Source: Sphingobium sp. Cam5-1 | GTDB taxonomy: Bacteria; Pseudomonadota; Alphaproteobacteria; Sphingomonadales; Sphingomonadaceae | NCBI RefSeq assembly: GCF_015693305.1 | Contig: NZ_CP065138.1 | Location: 2,788,007-2,852,006 of the forward strand | Reading direction: 5' to 3' | Length of the DNA stretch: 64,000 nt | Part shown: positions 28,864 to 38,274 of the stretch, one piece after another | Numbering within the stretch: the stretch's first letter is position 1 | Layout of the letters: the number at the start of each line of letters is the position of its first letter | Program-made: the position numbers and the translations under genes | The notes under the pieces: model-generated | Databases searched by the model: none | What the model saw: the letters and a program-made list of their open reading frames with translations, nothing else | What the model was told of the DNA's origin: nothing

Positions 28864-30119
28864 CGCCTCCGGTTCCGGCGCGGCCCCGTCCCGAGGAGCG
28901 ACTGATAGATTGCGGACACTTGCGACGCATGCTGTTCCACGCCGTAGCGGCGGTTCGCCAGGATCTGCGCCTGCGCGGCGATCGCCGTCAGTCGATCGGG
29001 ACAATCGAGCAACTCGACGATGGCTCGCCCCATGGCGGCGGGATCATCGGGTTCGACCAACATGCCCGTCACGCCATGGTCGATCGCTTCGATATTACCG
29101 CCCGATGCGGCAGCAATCACGGGCGTGCCGAGCAGCATGGCTTCGATCAGCGATCGGCCAAAAGGCTCGTTGACGGCCGTCACCACATGAATGTCACAGC
29201 CCGCCATCAACGCGGCGGAGGGATAGCGAAAGCCCATGAGGCGCAGGCGATCGCTAACGCCCAGCGCCTTGGCTTTTTCGTTGATCTGTTCCTCTATCCC
29301 GTCCGTCAGCGGCAATCCGAACATCAATCCCATCACCGGAAGATCGGGCCGCGCCCGGGCAATATGTGCCAGCATTTCTACAAACATCAGCGGCCTTTTG
29401 CGGTCGATGAAATGGCCGAAAAAGCCAAGAAGGCGGGTGTCGGGATCGACGCCCAGCTCCGATGTCAGCGCCAGATGCGCCTGCGCCCGGTCGATCGGCT
29501 CGGCGTCCGCGTCGAAGGGGCTGTAGATGACGGAAGTCTTGCGCGCCGCGCGCTTCCGACGGCGCACCTCGGACAAGGCATAGGCTGATACGCCGACGAT
29601 GCGATCCGCCGCGAAGGGGGCGACGAAGCGGACGCCTCGGGCATCATGACTGCCCCTATGGTGCCACAGCATCTTGACCCCTGCCAGACGGGCGGGCAGT
29701 GCCCAGGACATATGCATCGGCCCATCATTGGTATGCACGATCCGGACGTCGTTCAGCCTCAGAAAGCGGATCATGCGCCACTGATCGATCAAGGCGCTCA
29801 CCGTCTCCGCCTTGCCTCCCGCCTTGGGAACGCCAGGGGATTCGCCAAAGAATCGGGTATCGGGCAGAGTGACGAAGTCCAGCCCCTCGGATCGCAGAAA
29901 ATCGCCGAACTGCCCCGATCCATAGTGCAGGACGATGAGGGGCGAGAAGCGGCTGCGATCCAGTTGATGGATGAGCTTGGTCGCAGAGATATGGCTCCCC
30001 CCCATCGCTCCCCCGGCAAAGGGGAAGCAGATGCGCGCGGGAGCAGCGCTTTCGGCTTCGCGGTCCAGCGCCGCAGCGGTTCCGGACAGAGAGGCGGAGG
30101 CGGGCAAGACCTGCAACAT
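28857..30119 (-). CDS. glycosyltransferase, GT4/GT-B fold
   Basis: This 420 aa enzyme has two Rossmann-like halves. The C-terminal half shows GFFGHFIDRKRPLMFVEM, the nucleotide-sugar region DIHVVTAVNEPFGRSLIEAML with its E-x7-E pattern, and GNIEAIDHGVTGMLVEPDD. The N-terminal half begins ICFPFAGGAMGGSH. Donor and acceptor are unknown. The first 28 residues are poorly conserved-looking, and the start at 30119, two bases after the previous stop, is likely but not certain. Confidence 0.87.
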   Translation of the reverse strand: MLQVLPASASLSGTAAALDREAESAAPARICFPFAGGAMGGSHISATKLIHQLDRSRFSPLIVLHYGSGQFGDFLRSEGLDFVTLPDTRFFGESPGVPKAGGKAETVSALIDQWRMIRFLRLNDVRIVHTNDGPMHMSWALPARLAGVKMLWHHRGSHDARGVRFVAPFAADRIVGVSAYALSEVRRRKRAARKTSVIYSPFDADAEPIDRAQAHLALTSELGVDPDTRLLGFFGHFIDRKRPLMFVEMLAHIARARPDLPVMGLMFGLPLTDGIEEQINEKAKALGVSDRLRLMGFRYPSAALMAGCDIHVVTAVNEPFGRSLIEAMLLGTPVIAAASGGNIEAIDHGVTGMLVEPDDPAAMGRAIVELLDCPDRLTAIAAQAQILANRRYGVEQHASQVSAIYQSLLGTGPRRNRRRW

Positions 30120-30121
30120 GT

Positions 30122-31309
30122 TCACATCACCTGTGCGCGGCGTGGCGAGGCGGGGGCTCCCCATTCCTGAAAGGAGGAACCGGATACATCCCGGTAAAGC
30201 TGATGGTAGCGCGCCGCGATCTGGTTCATCGAAAACTGCTCCTGCACCCTTGCCCGAGCGATCTCGCCCAACTGGCGGCGGCCACCGGGTCCCATCCGGT
30301 CCATGGCCATGATCGCTTCGGCAAGCGCCGCCGGGTCGCGTGGCGGAACGACCATCCCGCTCTTGTCCACGATCCAGCCGCTGTCCCCGACATCGGTTGC
30401 GATACAGGGAACGCCGCATGCCATCGCCTCACCCAGGATATTGGGGAAACCTTCACCCCATGCCGAAGGCAGCGCGACTATGTCGAGGCCGGGCAGCAAC
30501 GTCTCAAGCTTCCGGTCATGGCTCCGCAGGGTCAGGCGATCGGCGGGCATGGATGCCAGCAGACGCGCAAGCGCGCCGGTGGACTCGTCCATGCCTTGAC
30601 CCGTCAGCAGCAGGTGCACATCCGTGCCGCGCGCGCGCGCACGTAGCACGGCTTCGACCAGAGTGGCCGCATCCTTCATCGGATGATTGCGCGCCGCCAT
30701 CCCGACGATCAGCGCGCCCGGTGCAATCCCCAGATCGCGGACAAGCGCATCGCGACCCTCTTCGCGCGGGCGGAAGAGGTCGCAATCGAACCCATTGGGG
30801 ATGACCGCCATATCTTCCGCGTGAAAACCGAGCCGCTGATGCTGCGCCGCCGCCGCATGGGAGTTATAGATGATCGTGCGCGGCCAGGATGAACATGCGG
30901 CGGCCAGCCGCACGATGACCCGCATCAGGGGCTTTTCCTGCGACAATTCGTCGATGCTGTGGCGCACATTCCAGATCACCGGCACAGTGTCCGCGCGTCC
31001 CAAGGTCGCCAGCCGGGTGGCAAGATGGGCGTGATACATCCACGCCATGATGACCGCTGGCTGTTCCTGCCGAATGACGGCGCGAAGGCGGGCAAGCCCC
31101 GGCAGCAGGTCGATGGCCCTTCTCATGCCGCAATGACGAAGCGGCACGCCGCTCGCGCGGATGCGGTCTCCAGCGACACCCGGCGGCATCAGCGACACGA
31201 CCGACGGCTGCATCGCGCCGCCCTGCCTGCGTTCATGATCCACCAGCTTGGCGAGCATGGTTTCCGCGCCCCCGACATTCAAAGCGGTTATGACGTGGAG
31301 AATCTTCAT
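30122..31309 (-). CDS. glycosyltransferase, GT4/GT-B fold
   Basis: This 395 aa protein begins MKILHVITALNVGGAETMLA, the typical GT4 N-terminus. The C-terminal half has GMAARNHPMKDAATLVEA, LDIVALPSAWGEGFPNILGEAM and GDSGWIVDKSGMVVPPRDP. It should add one sugar to the lipid-linked repeat unit in the cytoplasm. AGGAG lies five bases before the ATG at 31309. Two bases separate it from the next glycosyltransferase gene, and 23 bases from the methyltransferase gene upstream. Confidence 0.9.
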   Translation of the reverse strand: MKILHVITALNVGGAETMLAKLVDHERRQGGAMQPSVVSLMPPGVAGDRIRASGVPLRHCGMRRAIDLLPGLARLRAVIRQEQPAVIMAWMYHAHLATRLATLGRADTVPVIWNVRHSIDELSQEKPLMRVIVRLAAACSSWPRTIIYNSHAAAAQHQRLGFHAEDMAVIPNGFDCDLFRPREEGRDALVRDLGIAPGALIVGMAARNHPMKDAATLVEAVLRARARGTDVHLLLTGQGMDESTGALARLLASMPADRLTLRSHDRKLETLLPGLDIVALPSAWGEGFPNILGEAMACGVPCIATDVGDSGWIVDKSGMVVPPRDPAALAEAIMAMDRMGPGGRRQLGEIARARVQEQFSMNQIAARYHQLYRDVSGSSFQEWGAPASPRRAQVM

Positions 31310-31332
31310 GGAGGCTCCTGAAGCTGTGCCGA

Positions 31333-32178
31333 TCACATTGCGGTCAGCAACTTTTCTATTTCCGATCCGGCACCGATCCGTTCCACCACCTCCAGGGCAC
31401 CACTGTCGCTCATGGCGAACAGCGTCCCATGATGGTCCCCGGACACCCGCGTGCGCACGATGAACAGCAGCGATCCTGGACCTTTGAGATAGGAACGAAG
31501 ATTATCCACCGCCTTTCGAAGGTCAGTTTCGGCGAAGTAATTTTCGTTGAGGATGTTGGCGGCGCGAACCAGATCGAAACGCCGACCGAAACCGTCACGC
31601 GGGGCAAGCACATCATCCTCGACAATCGTGATGAGGCCATGGTTGCGGACGCGCGGGCTGACCAGTTCGACCTTCCTGACGCCCACACCCTGGCGCAGCC
31701 TGCGTGCCGCCAGACCGCCGACGATGCGGGACAGGATCGGCCGCACCAGCCACATGCCGGTCAGATAATCCAGACGGCGCCGCCATGGTTGTATCGACCG
31801 GCCGAACAGATCGACCTGCAACAGCTGACCTTCCGGATTCAGCAGCGCCGCGCATCTTTTGCCCAGTGGGACGATCCAGGCATGGATGGCATAATCGGTG
31901 CCGGTGATGCGCGGCCGGTATCCTTCACGGGTAAAGGCGTCGCACAGGTCCAGCGTGGTCGTCCCCGACGATACGCCGACGTCCAGTACTTCCCGCACAT
32001 CCAGCCCGCGCGCCTTGACCGCTTCCACCAGATGGCCGTCAAGCGCGCCGAACCGTCCGCCCCAGGTGCATTTGAACGTGTTGTTCGGGTTCTTGATGGA
32101 ACTGAAGAAGGCGTCTTCCACCTGTTGCGGAAGGGCTTCTGCCGGGTGCGAGAAAAATTCTGTTGCTGCTACTATCAT
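31333..32178 (-). CDS. SAM-dependent methyltransferase-like protein
   Basis: This protein of about 281 aa has SAM-binding motif I VLDVGVSSGTTTLDL, an acidic loop (TGTDYAIHAW) and a later RFDLVRAANILNENYF strand that fits motif IV. A positively charged stretch (about 130-175) could form a membrane-associated lid. The likely role is methylation of a sugar in the locus; the target is unknown. Start choice is weak: ATG at 32178 or 32211, neither with a clear ribosome site. It heads a four-gene minus-strand operon with two glycosyltransferases and the beta-helix protein. Confidence 0.72.
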   Translation of the reverse strand: MIVAATEFFSHPAEALPQQVEDAFFSSIKNPNNTFKCTWGGRFGALDGHLVEAVKARGLDVREVLDVGVSSGTTTLDLCDAFTREGYRPRITGTDYAIHAWIVPLGKRCAALLNPEGQLLQVDLFGRSIQPWRRRLDYLTGMWLVRPILSRIVGGLAARRLRQGVGVRKVELVSPRVRNHGLITIVEDDVLAPRDGFGRRFDLVRAANILNENYFAETDLRKAVDNLRSYLKGPGSLLFIVRTRVSGDHHGTLFAMSDSGALEVVERIGAGSEIEKLLTAM

Positions 32179-32328
32179 AGCCGTTGAGCCTACAATGTGT
32201 GGCGGCGGCATGAAGTGGGCGCTTGGCTATGACGAAGGCCAATAGGGATTAGCCCAAATGCGAGCGGCCTGCGGTTCTGGCTAAGCCGCTTGGTCGCCGC
32301 GACCAACTGGCGATAATCCGCAAGTCCC

Positions 32329-33537
32329 ATGGATTTGACGCGGCCAAGGCCTCACTGTGCGCGGATGACAATGCCGATCCGGACGGATGCCTCAGCCAGA
32401 GGCAAGCCGCACATCGCCTTCATTCTGCCCGGCCTGCGTGCTGGAGGATCGGAACATATCGTCAGCCTGCTGTGCAATCATTTCAGCCGGTCGGGCTGGA
32501 CGGTCAGCCTGTTCGCCTTCGAAGAACCCGGAGTGCGCCCCTATTATGCGCATGATCCGGCGGTCAGCATCACGCGGCTGGGCTTTCCCGTCGGGCGCTT
32601 GCCGGTGCTGCGATCCGCCCTCGCGGTTTTCCATCGCATCGGCGCTCTCCGCAAGGCATTGGCAAGCACGCGGCCGGACCTGATCATCAGTTTCCTGACA
32701 CGCACCAACGTCGTCACCGTTCTTGCCGCAAAGCCGCTCGGCATTCCGGTGATCGTGTCGGAACGCAACAATCCCGCCCAGCAAAGACCCGGCGCCTTCT
32801 GGTCGGCTCTGCGCCGCTACACCTATGCGCGCGCGCATGGGCTGGTGACGATGACGCAAGGCGCGATGCAATATTTCCCCAAGGTCATGCGTCCCCGCCA
32901 GTGGGTCATTCCCAATCCCACCTATGCGCCTGTCACACTCGATGAGGCGCGCCCATGCGGCAGGCAGGTGGTCGCCGTCGGGCGGCTGGTGCCGCAAAAG
33001 GGCTTCGACCTGCTGCTGGATGCCTTCGCCCGCGCGGCCCCTCTCATCCCCGACTGGTCGCTCACCATCTGGGGGGAGGGGCCGGAGCGCGCGAAGCTCG
33101 AAGCGCAGCGGGACGCGCTAGGCCTGCAAGACCGGGTGTCGATGCCGGGCGTCACGAAGGACCATGGCGGCTGGCTGCGTGAAGCCGACATCTTCGTCCT
33201 CTCCTCGCGCTTTGAAGGGTGGGGGATCGTCGTGGGCGAGGCCATGGCGGCGGGCGTCCCCGTGATTTCCTTTGATTGCCGCTTCGGCCCCGGTGAAATG
33301 ATCGCCGACGGGATCAGCGGCCTGCTGGTTCCGGATGGCGATGTGTTCGCTCTTGGCGCGGCCATCGCCGCCCTGTGCGCCGACCCCGATCAGCGCCGCC
33401 GCCTGTCCGAAGGGGCGCGGGCCGCCTCTCAGCGTTTCACCGTCGACCGCGTCCTTGTCCAATGGGAGCGCGCAGCGATGGAGGCGATCGCTCCGCGCCA
33501 GTCCGGGGCAAGCTCAATCAGGCCTGTCGCTATCTGA
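32329..33537 (+). CDS. glycosyltransferase, GT4 family
   Basis: This protein of up to 402 aa begins its domain at HIAFILPGLRAGGSEHI. The C-terminal half has VVAVGRLVPQKGFDLLLDAF, DIFVLSSRFEGWGIVVGEAMAAG and FDCRFGPGEMIADGISGLL, matching the GT4 subgroup of WbnK/PglH-like enzymes. The first 25 residues are not conserved-looking; ATGs at 32365 and 32371 are alternative starts and none has a clear ribosome site. It is transcribed away from the methyltransferase gene. Confidence 0.88.
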   Translation: MDLTRPRPHCARMTMPIRTDASARGKPHIAFILPGLRAGGSEHIVSLLCNHFSRSGWTVSLFAFEEPGVRPYYAHDPAVSITRLGFPVGRLPVLRSALAVFHRIGALRKALASTRPDLIISFLTRTNVVTVLAAKPLGIPVIVSERNNPAQQRPGAFWSALRRYTYARAHGLVTMTQGAMQYFPKVMRPRQWVIPNPTYAPVTLDEARPCGRQVVAVGRLVPQKGFDLLLDAFARAAPLIPDWSLTIWGEGPERAKLEAQRDALGLQDRVSMPGVTKDHGGWLREADIFVLSSRFEGWGIVVGEAMAAGVPVISFDCRFGPGEMIADGISGLLVPDGDVFALGAAIAALCADPDQRRRLSEGARAASQRFTVDRVLVQWERAAMEAIAPRQSGASSIRPVAI

Positions 33538-33818
33538 ACGGTGCAGCCTGTTTTTGACACTTCTAAACGACGCTGATTTCGTGTCGGCGCGCGCGCCCTG
33601 ATGCGTGCAAACGGGATTCCCGTCCGGAGAAGTCACTGCACTAAAACGCATAATGCCGGAAGCGCGCGCCCAAATCACCTTTCTCGTGCCTCCCGGACCC
33701 GCCGGAATCCGGGCCCGCCCGGCGGTTTCAATCAACCTATCGTTTAGATTAGCGTGAGACAGTTATGTCGGTCCCGCGCCATTTTCATGCGCGTGGGGCC
33801 TCTACTGGGAGCGGGTGA

Positions 33819-35012
33819 ATGGCGAAGTTTTACGGGACTGTCGGAGACGACATCATCAAGGGAACATCCCTGATCGACAGTATATTCGGTGGCGCAGGCA
33901 ATGATCAGCTGTGGGGCGGATTAGGCGACGATTATATTGAGGGGAATGATGGCAACGACGTGCTTCATGGGGAAGCGGGCGCCGACTTCCTCAAGGGCGG
34001 TTTGGGCGATGACCAGCTTTGGGGCGAGGACGGCAATGACTCGCTCGATGGCGGGGCGGGGCACGACCGTATTTATGGCGGCCTGGGCAACAACATCGTC
34101 ACGGGTGGCGACGGCAACGATCGCATCGAAACGCTGGACGGGCACGACCAGATATTGGGCGATGCCGGGAATGACACCATCCTCGCGGGCGGGGGCCGCG
34201 ACTATATCGATGGCGGCGCCGGAGATGACATCATCTACGCTGGCGCTGGCGATGACGGGTTCCTGAACGAAATCAATCCGGCGACCGGCCTGCTGACGAC
34301 TCAGGCCGTGGCCGGCGGCGCGGGCAATGACTGGATTTATGGCGAAGACGGTAACGACAAGTTGAAGGGGCAGTCGGGCGACGATCATGTCTACGGCGGC
34401 AACGGCAATGACAGGGTCGATGGCGGCGACGGCAACAACTATCTGTCGGGCGGCAGCGGCGACGATATTCTGGATTCCGAAGGCGGCGTGGATCAGCATT
34501 ATGGCGGTGACGGCCGGGACAATATGGAATCGGGCGCGGGCAATGATTTCCTCGACGGCGGCAAGGACGCGGATTCCCTGAACGGGGAGGCGGGGAACGA
34601 CATTCTCTTCGGCGGCGATGGCGACGACCTGCTCTTGGGTGGCGCCGGTGCCGACGAGCTGCACGGCGATGCGGGGAACGACAAGCTGACCGGCGATCTG
34701 GGCACCGACAGGCTATGGGGAGGCGCGGGCGCCGATTGGTTCGTGTTCAAAGGCGCGGGCGCGCTGGATGGCGGCGACCGGATAGAGGATTTCCAGGACG
34801 GTGCCGACCGCATTGTGCTGGAAAAGCTGGGAGTCACCAAATATGCTGCGGGCGGGGCGCCCGGTACGGTGTTCGCGCATGACGGAGCCTCGGGCAACGT
34901 CCTGCTGGATGTCGTCACCTCTTCCGGGGTGAAGTTCAGCATCGACATTGCCGATCCCCTGGGGACGTTGACTGCCCATAATTTCACGGCTGCGGATTTC
35001 ATCTTCGCCTGA
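33819..35012 (+). CDS. RTX (GGxGxDxUx) calcium-binding repeat protein
   Basis: This 397 aa protein is almost entirely made of about thirty nonapeptide RTX repeats. An insertion near residues 148-168 (FLNEINPATGLLTTQAVAG) splits it into two blocks. The C-terminal 90 residues (WFVFKGAGALDGGDRIEDF onward, ending DFIFA) match the tail of serralysin-type proteins that leave by type I secretion. It has no N-terminal signal and no catalytic domain. RTX repeats fold on binding calcium outside the cell. No type I exporter is present nearby. GGGAGCGGG precedes the ATG. It is probably a structural or calcium-binding matrix protein. Confidence 0.93.
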   Translation: MAKFYGTVGDDIIKGTSLIDSIFGGAGNDQLWGGLGDDYIEGNDGNDVLHGEAGADFLKGGLGDDQLWGEDGNDSLDGGAGHDRIYGGLGNNIVTGGDGNDRIETLDGHDQILGDAGNDTILAGGGRDYIDGGAGDDIIYAGAGDDGFLNEINPATGLLTTQAVAGGAGNDWIYGEDGNDKLKGQSGDDHVYGGNGNDRVDGGDGNNYLSGGSGDDILDSEGGVDQHYGGDGRDNMESGAGNDFLDGGKDADSLNGEAGNDILFGGDGDDLLLGGAGADELHGDAGNDKLTGDLGTDRLWGGAGADWFVFKGAGALDGGDRIEDFQDGADRIVLEKLGVTKYAAGGAPGTVFAHDGASGNVLLDVVTSSGVKFSIDIADPLGTLTAHNFTAADFIFA

Positions 35013-35042
35013 TGGCGGTGCAGATCGGTTGTTTCTGAACGC

Positions 35043-35084
35043 AACGGGGCGCCGCTCGCTTGCCCGTGAGTGCGCGGCCCCGTT
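35043..35084 (+). terminator. hairpin terminator after the RTX gene
   Basis: Perfect eight-base arms AACGGGGC (35043-35050) and GCCCCGTT (35077-35084) enclose a GC-rich structured loop 31 bases after the stop codon. Only a short T run follows. Confidence 0.5.
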
Positions 35085-35198
35085 TCGCAATTCTTCCCCC
35101 GCACCGGCTATTCGGAGTTAAGACGACAGAGAAGCTGCGTCTTCCCTGCTTCGGTCCCATCATAAGTCTCGAAAAACAGGACTGAAGGTGGCGTGCCA

Positions 35199-36566
35199 AT
35201 GAATGCGGTGGGATTTCGATTGAAGATGACCTTTTCCGCGATTCGGTTGCGCGATGCGCTGACTCATCGGCGGGCGCGGGCCGTTTTCCATCTTCTGTCC
35301 GGCACCGCCGCGACGCTGGCGCTGACGCTTCTGTCCATTGCCTTGGTCGCGCGGCTGCTGGGGCCTGCCACCTATGGCATCTTCGCCATGATCCTGACGC
35401 TGGGTCAGGCGTGCGAGCGGCTCGTCAGCTTTCAGTCGTGGCAACCGCTGATCCGCAATGGGGCGACCGTCGATCCTCACGCGGACCCGGCCACCTATTT
35501 CGCGCTGCTCAAATTCGGCTGGCTGCTCGATATCGGCGGCGGCATCGGGGCCTGGGCTATAGCGAGCATGCTGACGATCGCCGGACATTATCTGTTCGGC
35601 TTCTCCTTCCAGCACGTCGGCTATACGCTCCTCTTCGCCACCTCGCTGCTGTTCAACTTCAACGGTGTCTCGACCGCCATATTCAGGCTCGCGGGCCAAT
35701 ATCGCGCGGTGGCGCAGATTCAGGTCGCGAACGCGTTCGTCCGCCTCCTCTGCGTGGCGGTGGCTTATCTGGCGGGCGCAGGCATGCTCCAGATCATCCT
35801 CATATGGACGATTACCCAGATCTTGGGCTCGATTGCCAATTTCGTTTTTGCCATGCGCTTTTTGCCCCAGCCTGGATTTCGTCAGCTGCTGGGAGCAAGG
35901 GCGAAAGGGATCACCGGCCGCTTTCCCGACATCTGGCGCTTCGCGCTCGGGTCGAACCTCTCGCTCACCCTGTGGTCGAGCGTGCAGGTGGTCGATACGC
36001 TGATCGTCGGATGGCTCGCTGACCCGGCGAGCGCGGGCTTGTTCCATATCGCCAAACGCATCAGTCGCATCCTTCTCCAGGTCGGCGCGCAGGTGCAGGC
36101 CGTGGTCTATCCCGATCTCAGCCGGTTGGTGGCGGCGGGCAAGCGCCACGCTTTCGTCCGCGTGCTGGTCCAGACCGAATTGCTGCTGGGGGCCTTTGGC
36201 GTCTTCTGCTTCGTCGCCATGCTGTTGGTGGGCGGGCCGCTGATGCGCCTTGCCGTCGGGCCGCATTTTGCTGGAGCTGTCCCCTTGCTCACGATCCAGA
36301 TCCTGGCCGTCACCTTCGCGATCAGCGGGTCCGCCAGCCGTGCCGGGCTGCTTGCCCTGGGCGATCAGCGCGCTCTCCTTCGCACGGTGATGGCATGTAC
36401 CGTCGCATTCTACTGTACCGTGTTTCCGCTGGTTCCGCTGGTCGGAGCAATGGGCGCGAACATCGCGCATCTGCTGTTCGGCGTGATCTGGCTGGGCGGC
36501 CTGACGCTGTGTCTGCGCCGGGCGATCAACGCCGCCCCGTGGACGGTGGAAGAGGGGCGGAAATAG
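35199..36566 (+). CDS. Wzx-type polysaccharide flippase
   Basis: This 455 aa protein has twelve to fourteen hydrophobic segments and the polysaccharide biosynthesis/MATE-like N-terminus ALTLLSIALVARLLGPATYG. It should flip the undecaprenyl-linked repeat unit across the inner membrane for Wzy polymerisation. It is the only flippase candidate in the locus. A GTG at 35193 is possible, but the ATG at 35199 has better spacing from GGTGG. It converges on the HAD gene with two bases between the stops. Confidence 0.88.
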   Translation: MNAVGFRLKMTFSAIRLRDALTHRRARAVFHLLSGTAATLALTLLSIALVARLLGPATYGIFAMILTLGQACERLVSFQSWQPLIRNGATVDPHADPATYFALLKFGWLLDIGGGIGAWAIASMLTIAGHYLFGFSFQHVGYTLLFATSLLFNFNGVSTAIFRLAGQYRAVAQIQVANAFVRLLCVAVAYLAGAGMLQIILIWTITQILGSIANFVFAMRFLPQPGFRQLLGARAKGITGRFPDIWRFALGSNLSLTLWSSVQVVDTLIVGWLADPASAGLFHIAKRISRILLQVGAQVQAVVYPDLSRLVAAGKRHAFVRVLVQTELLLGAFGVFCFVAMLLVGGPLMRLAVGPHFAGAVPLLTIQILAVTFAISGSASRAGLLALGDQRALLRTVMACTVAFYCTVFPLVPLVGAMGANIAHLLFGVIWLGGLTLCLRRAINAAPWTVEEGRK

Positions 36567-36568
36567 CG

Positions 36569-37252
36569 TCAGAGTTCTTCCAGCGTCTCGATGATCCGAT
36601 CGGCTTTCACGCCCTCATGCATGCCGAACTGATGGATGCGATCCGGCCGGGCAATCCGCACTGTCCGCCACCCGCGAGCCTGAGGCGCGGTGAAATCCTT
36701 CGACGGGTTGTCCGCGACATAGGTCAGCGATCCGCCCGCCCGGCCGAAAATCTGCTCGACATGCTCGAACGCGCGCGGGTTCGGCTTCCAGCACTCCCGG
36801 CCCCATGTGTCGGTGCAGATACCAAGGTGGATGCCGCGCCCATACAGGCCCAGCGCCCTGATCTTGCGCCTCTGCGCATCAAGAAAGCCGTCGGTGATCA
36901 CCGCGAAGCCCGTCCTGCCATCACGCCCCGCAAGGAACCGCTCCGCATCGGGCGCAAGGCAGATGTCGGGACGATGCTGCCGGTACGTAGCCAGCATCCG
37001 CGCGATCAGAAGGGGCGATGGCGCGAGGCCCATCTCCTGCAAGCTGTCGTCGAATATCTGGCTGCGACGCCCCGCGTCGAACCGGCTGCGCATCACTTCG
37101 CCCAGACCCTTGATCCCCAGCGCACTACTCGCCCATTGCCCCACTGCCCGGAGCCCGCTCAGCACATAGTCGCGCTCCAGATAGAGCGTGTCGTCCAGAT
37201 CGAACACGATGACGTGCTCGAACCGGGTGCTTTCAGATGAAAACGGCATCAT
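36569..37252 (-). CDS. HAD-superfamily hydrolase
   Basis: This 227 aa protein has motif I VFDLDDTLY (nucleophile Asp with the +2 Asp), motif II VITDG, a motif III lysine in ECWKPNPRAF, and motif IV YVADNPSKDF. The cap is the small helical C1 type. It overlaps the ATP-grasp gene by 20 bases and is certainly coupled to it; such HAD/ATP-grasp pairs recur in surface-polysaccharide loci. It may be a phosphatase acting on a sugar or a ligase intermediate. Confidence 0.85.
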   Translation of the reverse strand: MMPFSSESTRFEHVIVFDLDDTLYLERDYVLSGLRAVGQWASSALGIKGLGEVMRSRFDAGRRSQIFDDSLQEMGLAPSPLLIARMLATYRQHRPDICLAPDAERFLAGRDGRTGFAVITDGFLDAQRRKIRALGLYGRGIHLGICTDTWGRECWKPNPRAFEHVEQIFGRAGGSLTYVADNPSKDFTAPQARGWRTVRIARPDRIHQFGMHEGVKADRIIETLEEL

Positions 37253-38273
37253 CGAAACGCAGCATCAGGACATTGTCCTGCCAGCCATCATGCGCCGTGC
37301 GCGGCAGTCCCAGCCGCTCCTCCAGCATCCACTGCGCAAACCGCGCCCCCGCCCGATGCGCCAATGGATAGCCCCCGCCGAACCGAGCATTGATCTCGAA
37401 AATGGATGCGTTCCCTTCCGCATCCACCCGAAGCTGAAAGCACATCGCCCCGCGCGCACCCTGAAGGGCGGAGCCCAATCGCCAGGCGAGATCCTGCATG
37501 ACGGCATCCCTTACTGTGACGCCCTTCTCGACCTCCCCCGACCGCACCCGCAGCCGCTCATGGGGAACCGCGCATTGCAGCTGTCCTTCACCATCGAAAT
37601 AGAGGCTGATCGTAAATTCCCGCCCCTCAAGAAACTGCTGGAGAACATAGGGCTCACTCGTGTCGAGCGCCGCCACCTCCTTGCGATCATAGACCATGCC
37701 GATGCCCCGGCTGGAACTGCCATGTCGCGGCTTGGCCAGCAGTGGCAGTGGCAGATCGGCCGATCCCTCCAGATAATCCTCCACCGATATGGTAGCGGGG
37801 GAGGGGAGACCCGCGCCCGTCAGGAAGCGGGCCGTGGCCAGCTTGTCCCGCGCCATCTCGACCAGCGGCGCGTCCGACACCGCGACATGGCAGTTGATCG
37901 CGGCGAACTGCTCGCGCGCACTGGCATAGGCGATAAGCTCGGTATCGATCGTCGGCACGATCAGTTCGATTTGCTCACGCCTGCAAATATCCAGCATCGC
38001 CGGAATGAACCCATCGCTCTCCGCAGGCGGCGCGGCGAAGCTGCGGTCCGCTTCGATACAGGCCGGGCTCCAGTCCGGTTTCAGATCGCACGCGAACATG
38101 GCAAGGTCGATGCCCAGCGCCCCCGCCGCTTCGCGAAAGCTCCGCATCAGGCCGACCCGCCGCCCGGCTGAACTCAACATCATGCGCAGGGACCGGCCGC
38201 TGCGGTCGGGACCTTCCCAATCCGTGCCCAAGGTTGCCGATGCTCCTCCCGTCCGGGTCGCGGGTGCGTCCAT
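37233..38273 (-). CDS. ATP-grasp ligase (carbamoyl-phosphate-synthase-like)
   Basis: This 346 aa protein has an N-terminal Rossmann-like part (MMLSSAGRRVGLMRSF; CDLKPDWSPAC) and an ATP-grasp domain. ATP-binding landmarks are LLAKPRHGSSSRGIGMVY, LQQFLEGREFTISLY and the metal site FEINARFGGGYPLA. ATP-grasp enzymes join a carboxylate to an amine through an acyl phosphate. With a deacetylase gene immediately before it and amino-sugar genes nearby, it may acylate a free sugar amine; this is inference. A Shine-Dalgarno AGAGG lies nine bases ahead of the ATG. Confidence 0.85.
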   Translation of the reverse strand: MDAPATRTGGASATLGTDWEGPDRSGRSLRMMLSSAGRRVGLMRSFREAAGALGIDLAMFACDLKPDWSPACIEADRSFAAPPAESDGFIPAMLDICRREQIELIVPTIDTELIAYASAREQFAAINCHVAVSDAPLVEMARDKLATARFLTGAGLPSPATISVEDYLEGSADLPLPLLAKPRHGSSSRGIGMVYDRKEVAALDTSEPYVLQQFLEGREFTISLYFDGEGQLQCAVPHERLRVRSGEVEKGVTVRDAVMQDLAWRLGSALQGARGAMCFQLRVDAEGNASIFEINARFGGGYPLAHRAGARFAQWMLEERLGLPRTAHDGWQDNVLMLRFDDAVFI

Positions 38274-38274
38274 G

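Noticed and set aside
33819..35012. The repeated DNA of the RTX gene as a CRISPR or tandem DNA repeat
   Set aside because: The period follows nine codons with varied bases and encodes GGxGxDxUx; there are no constant repeats with unique spacers.
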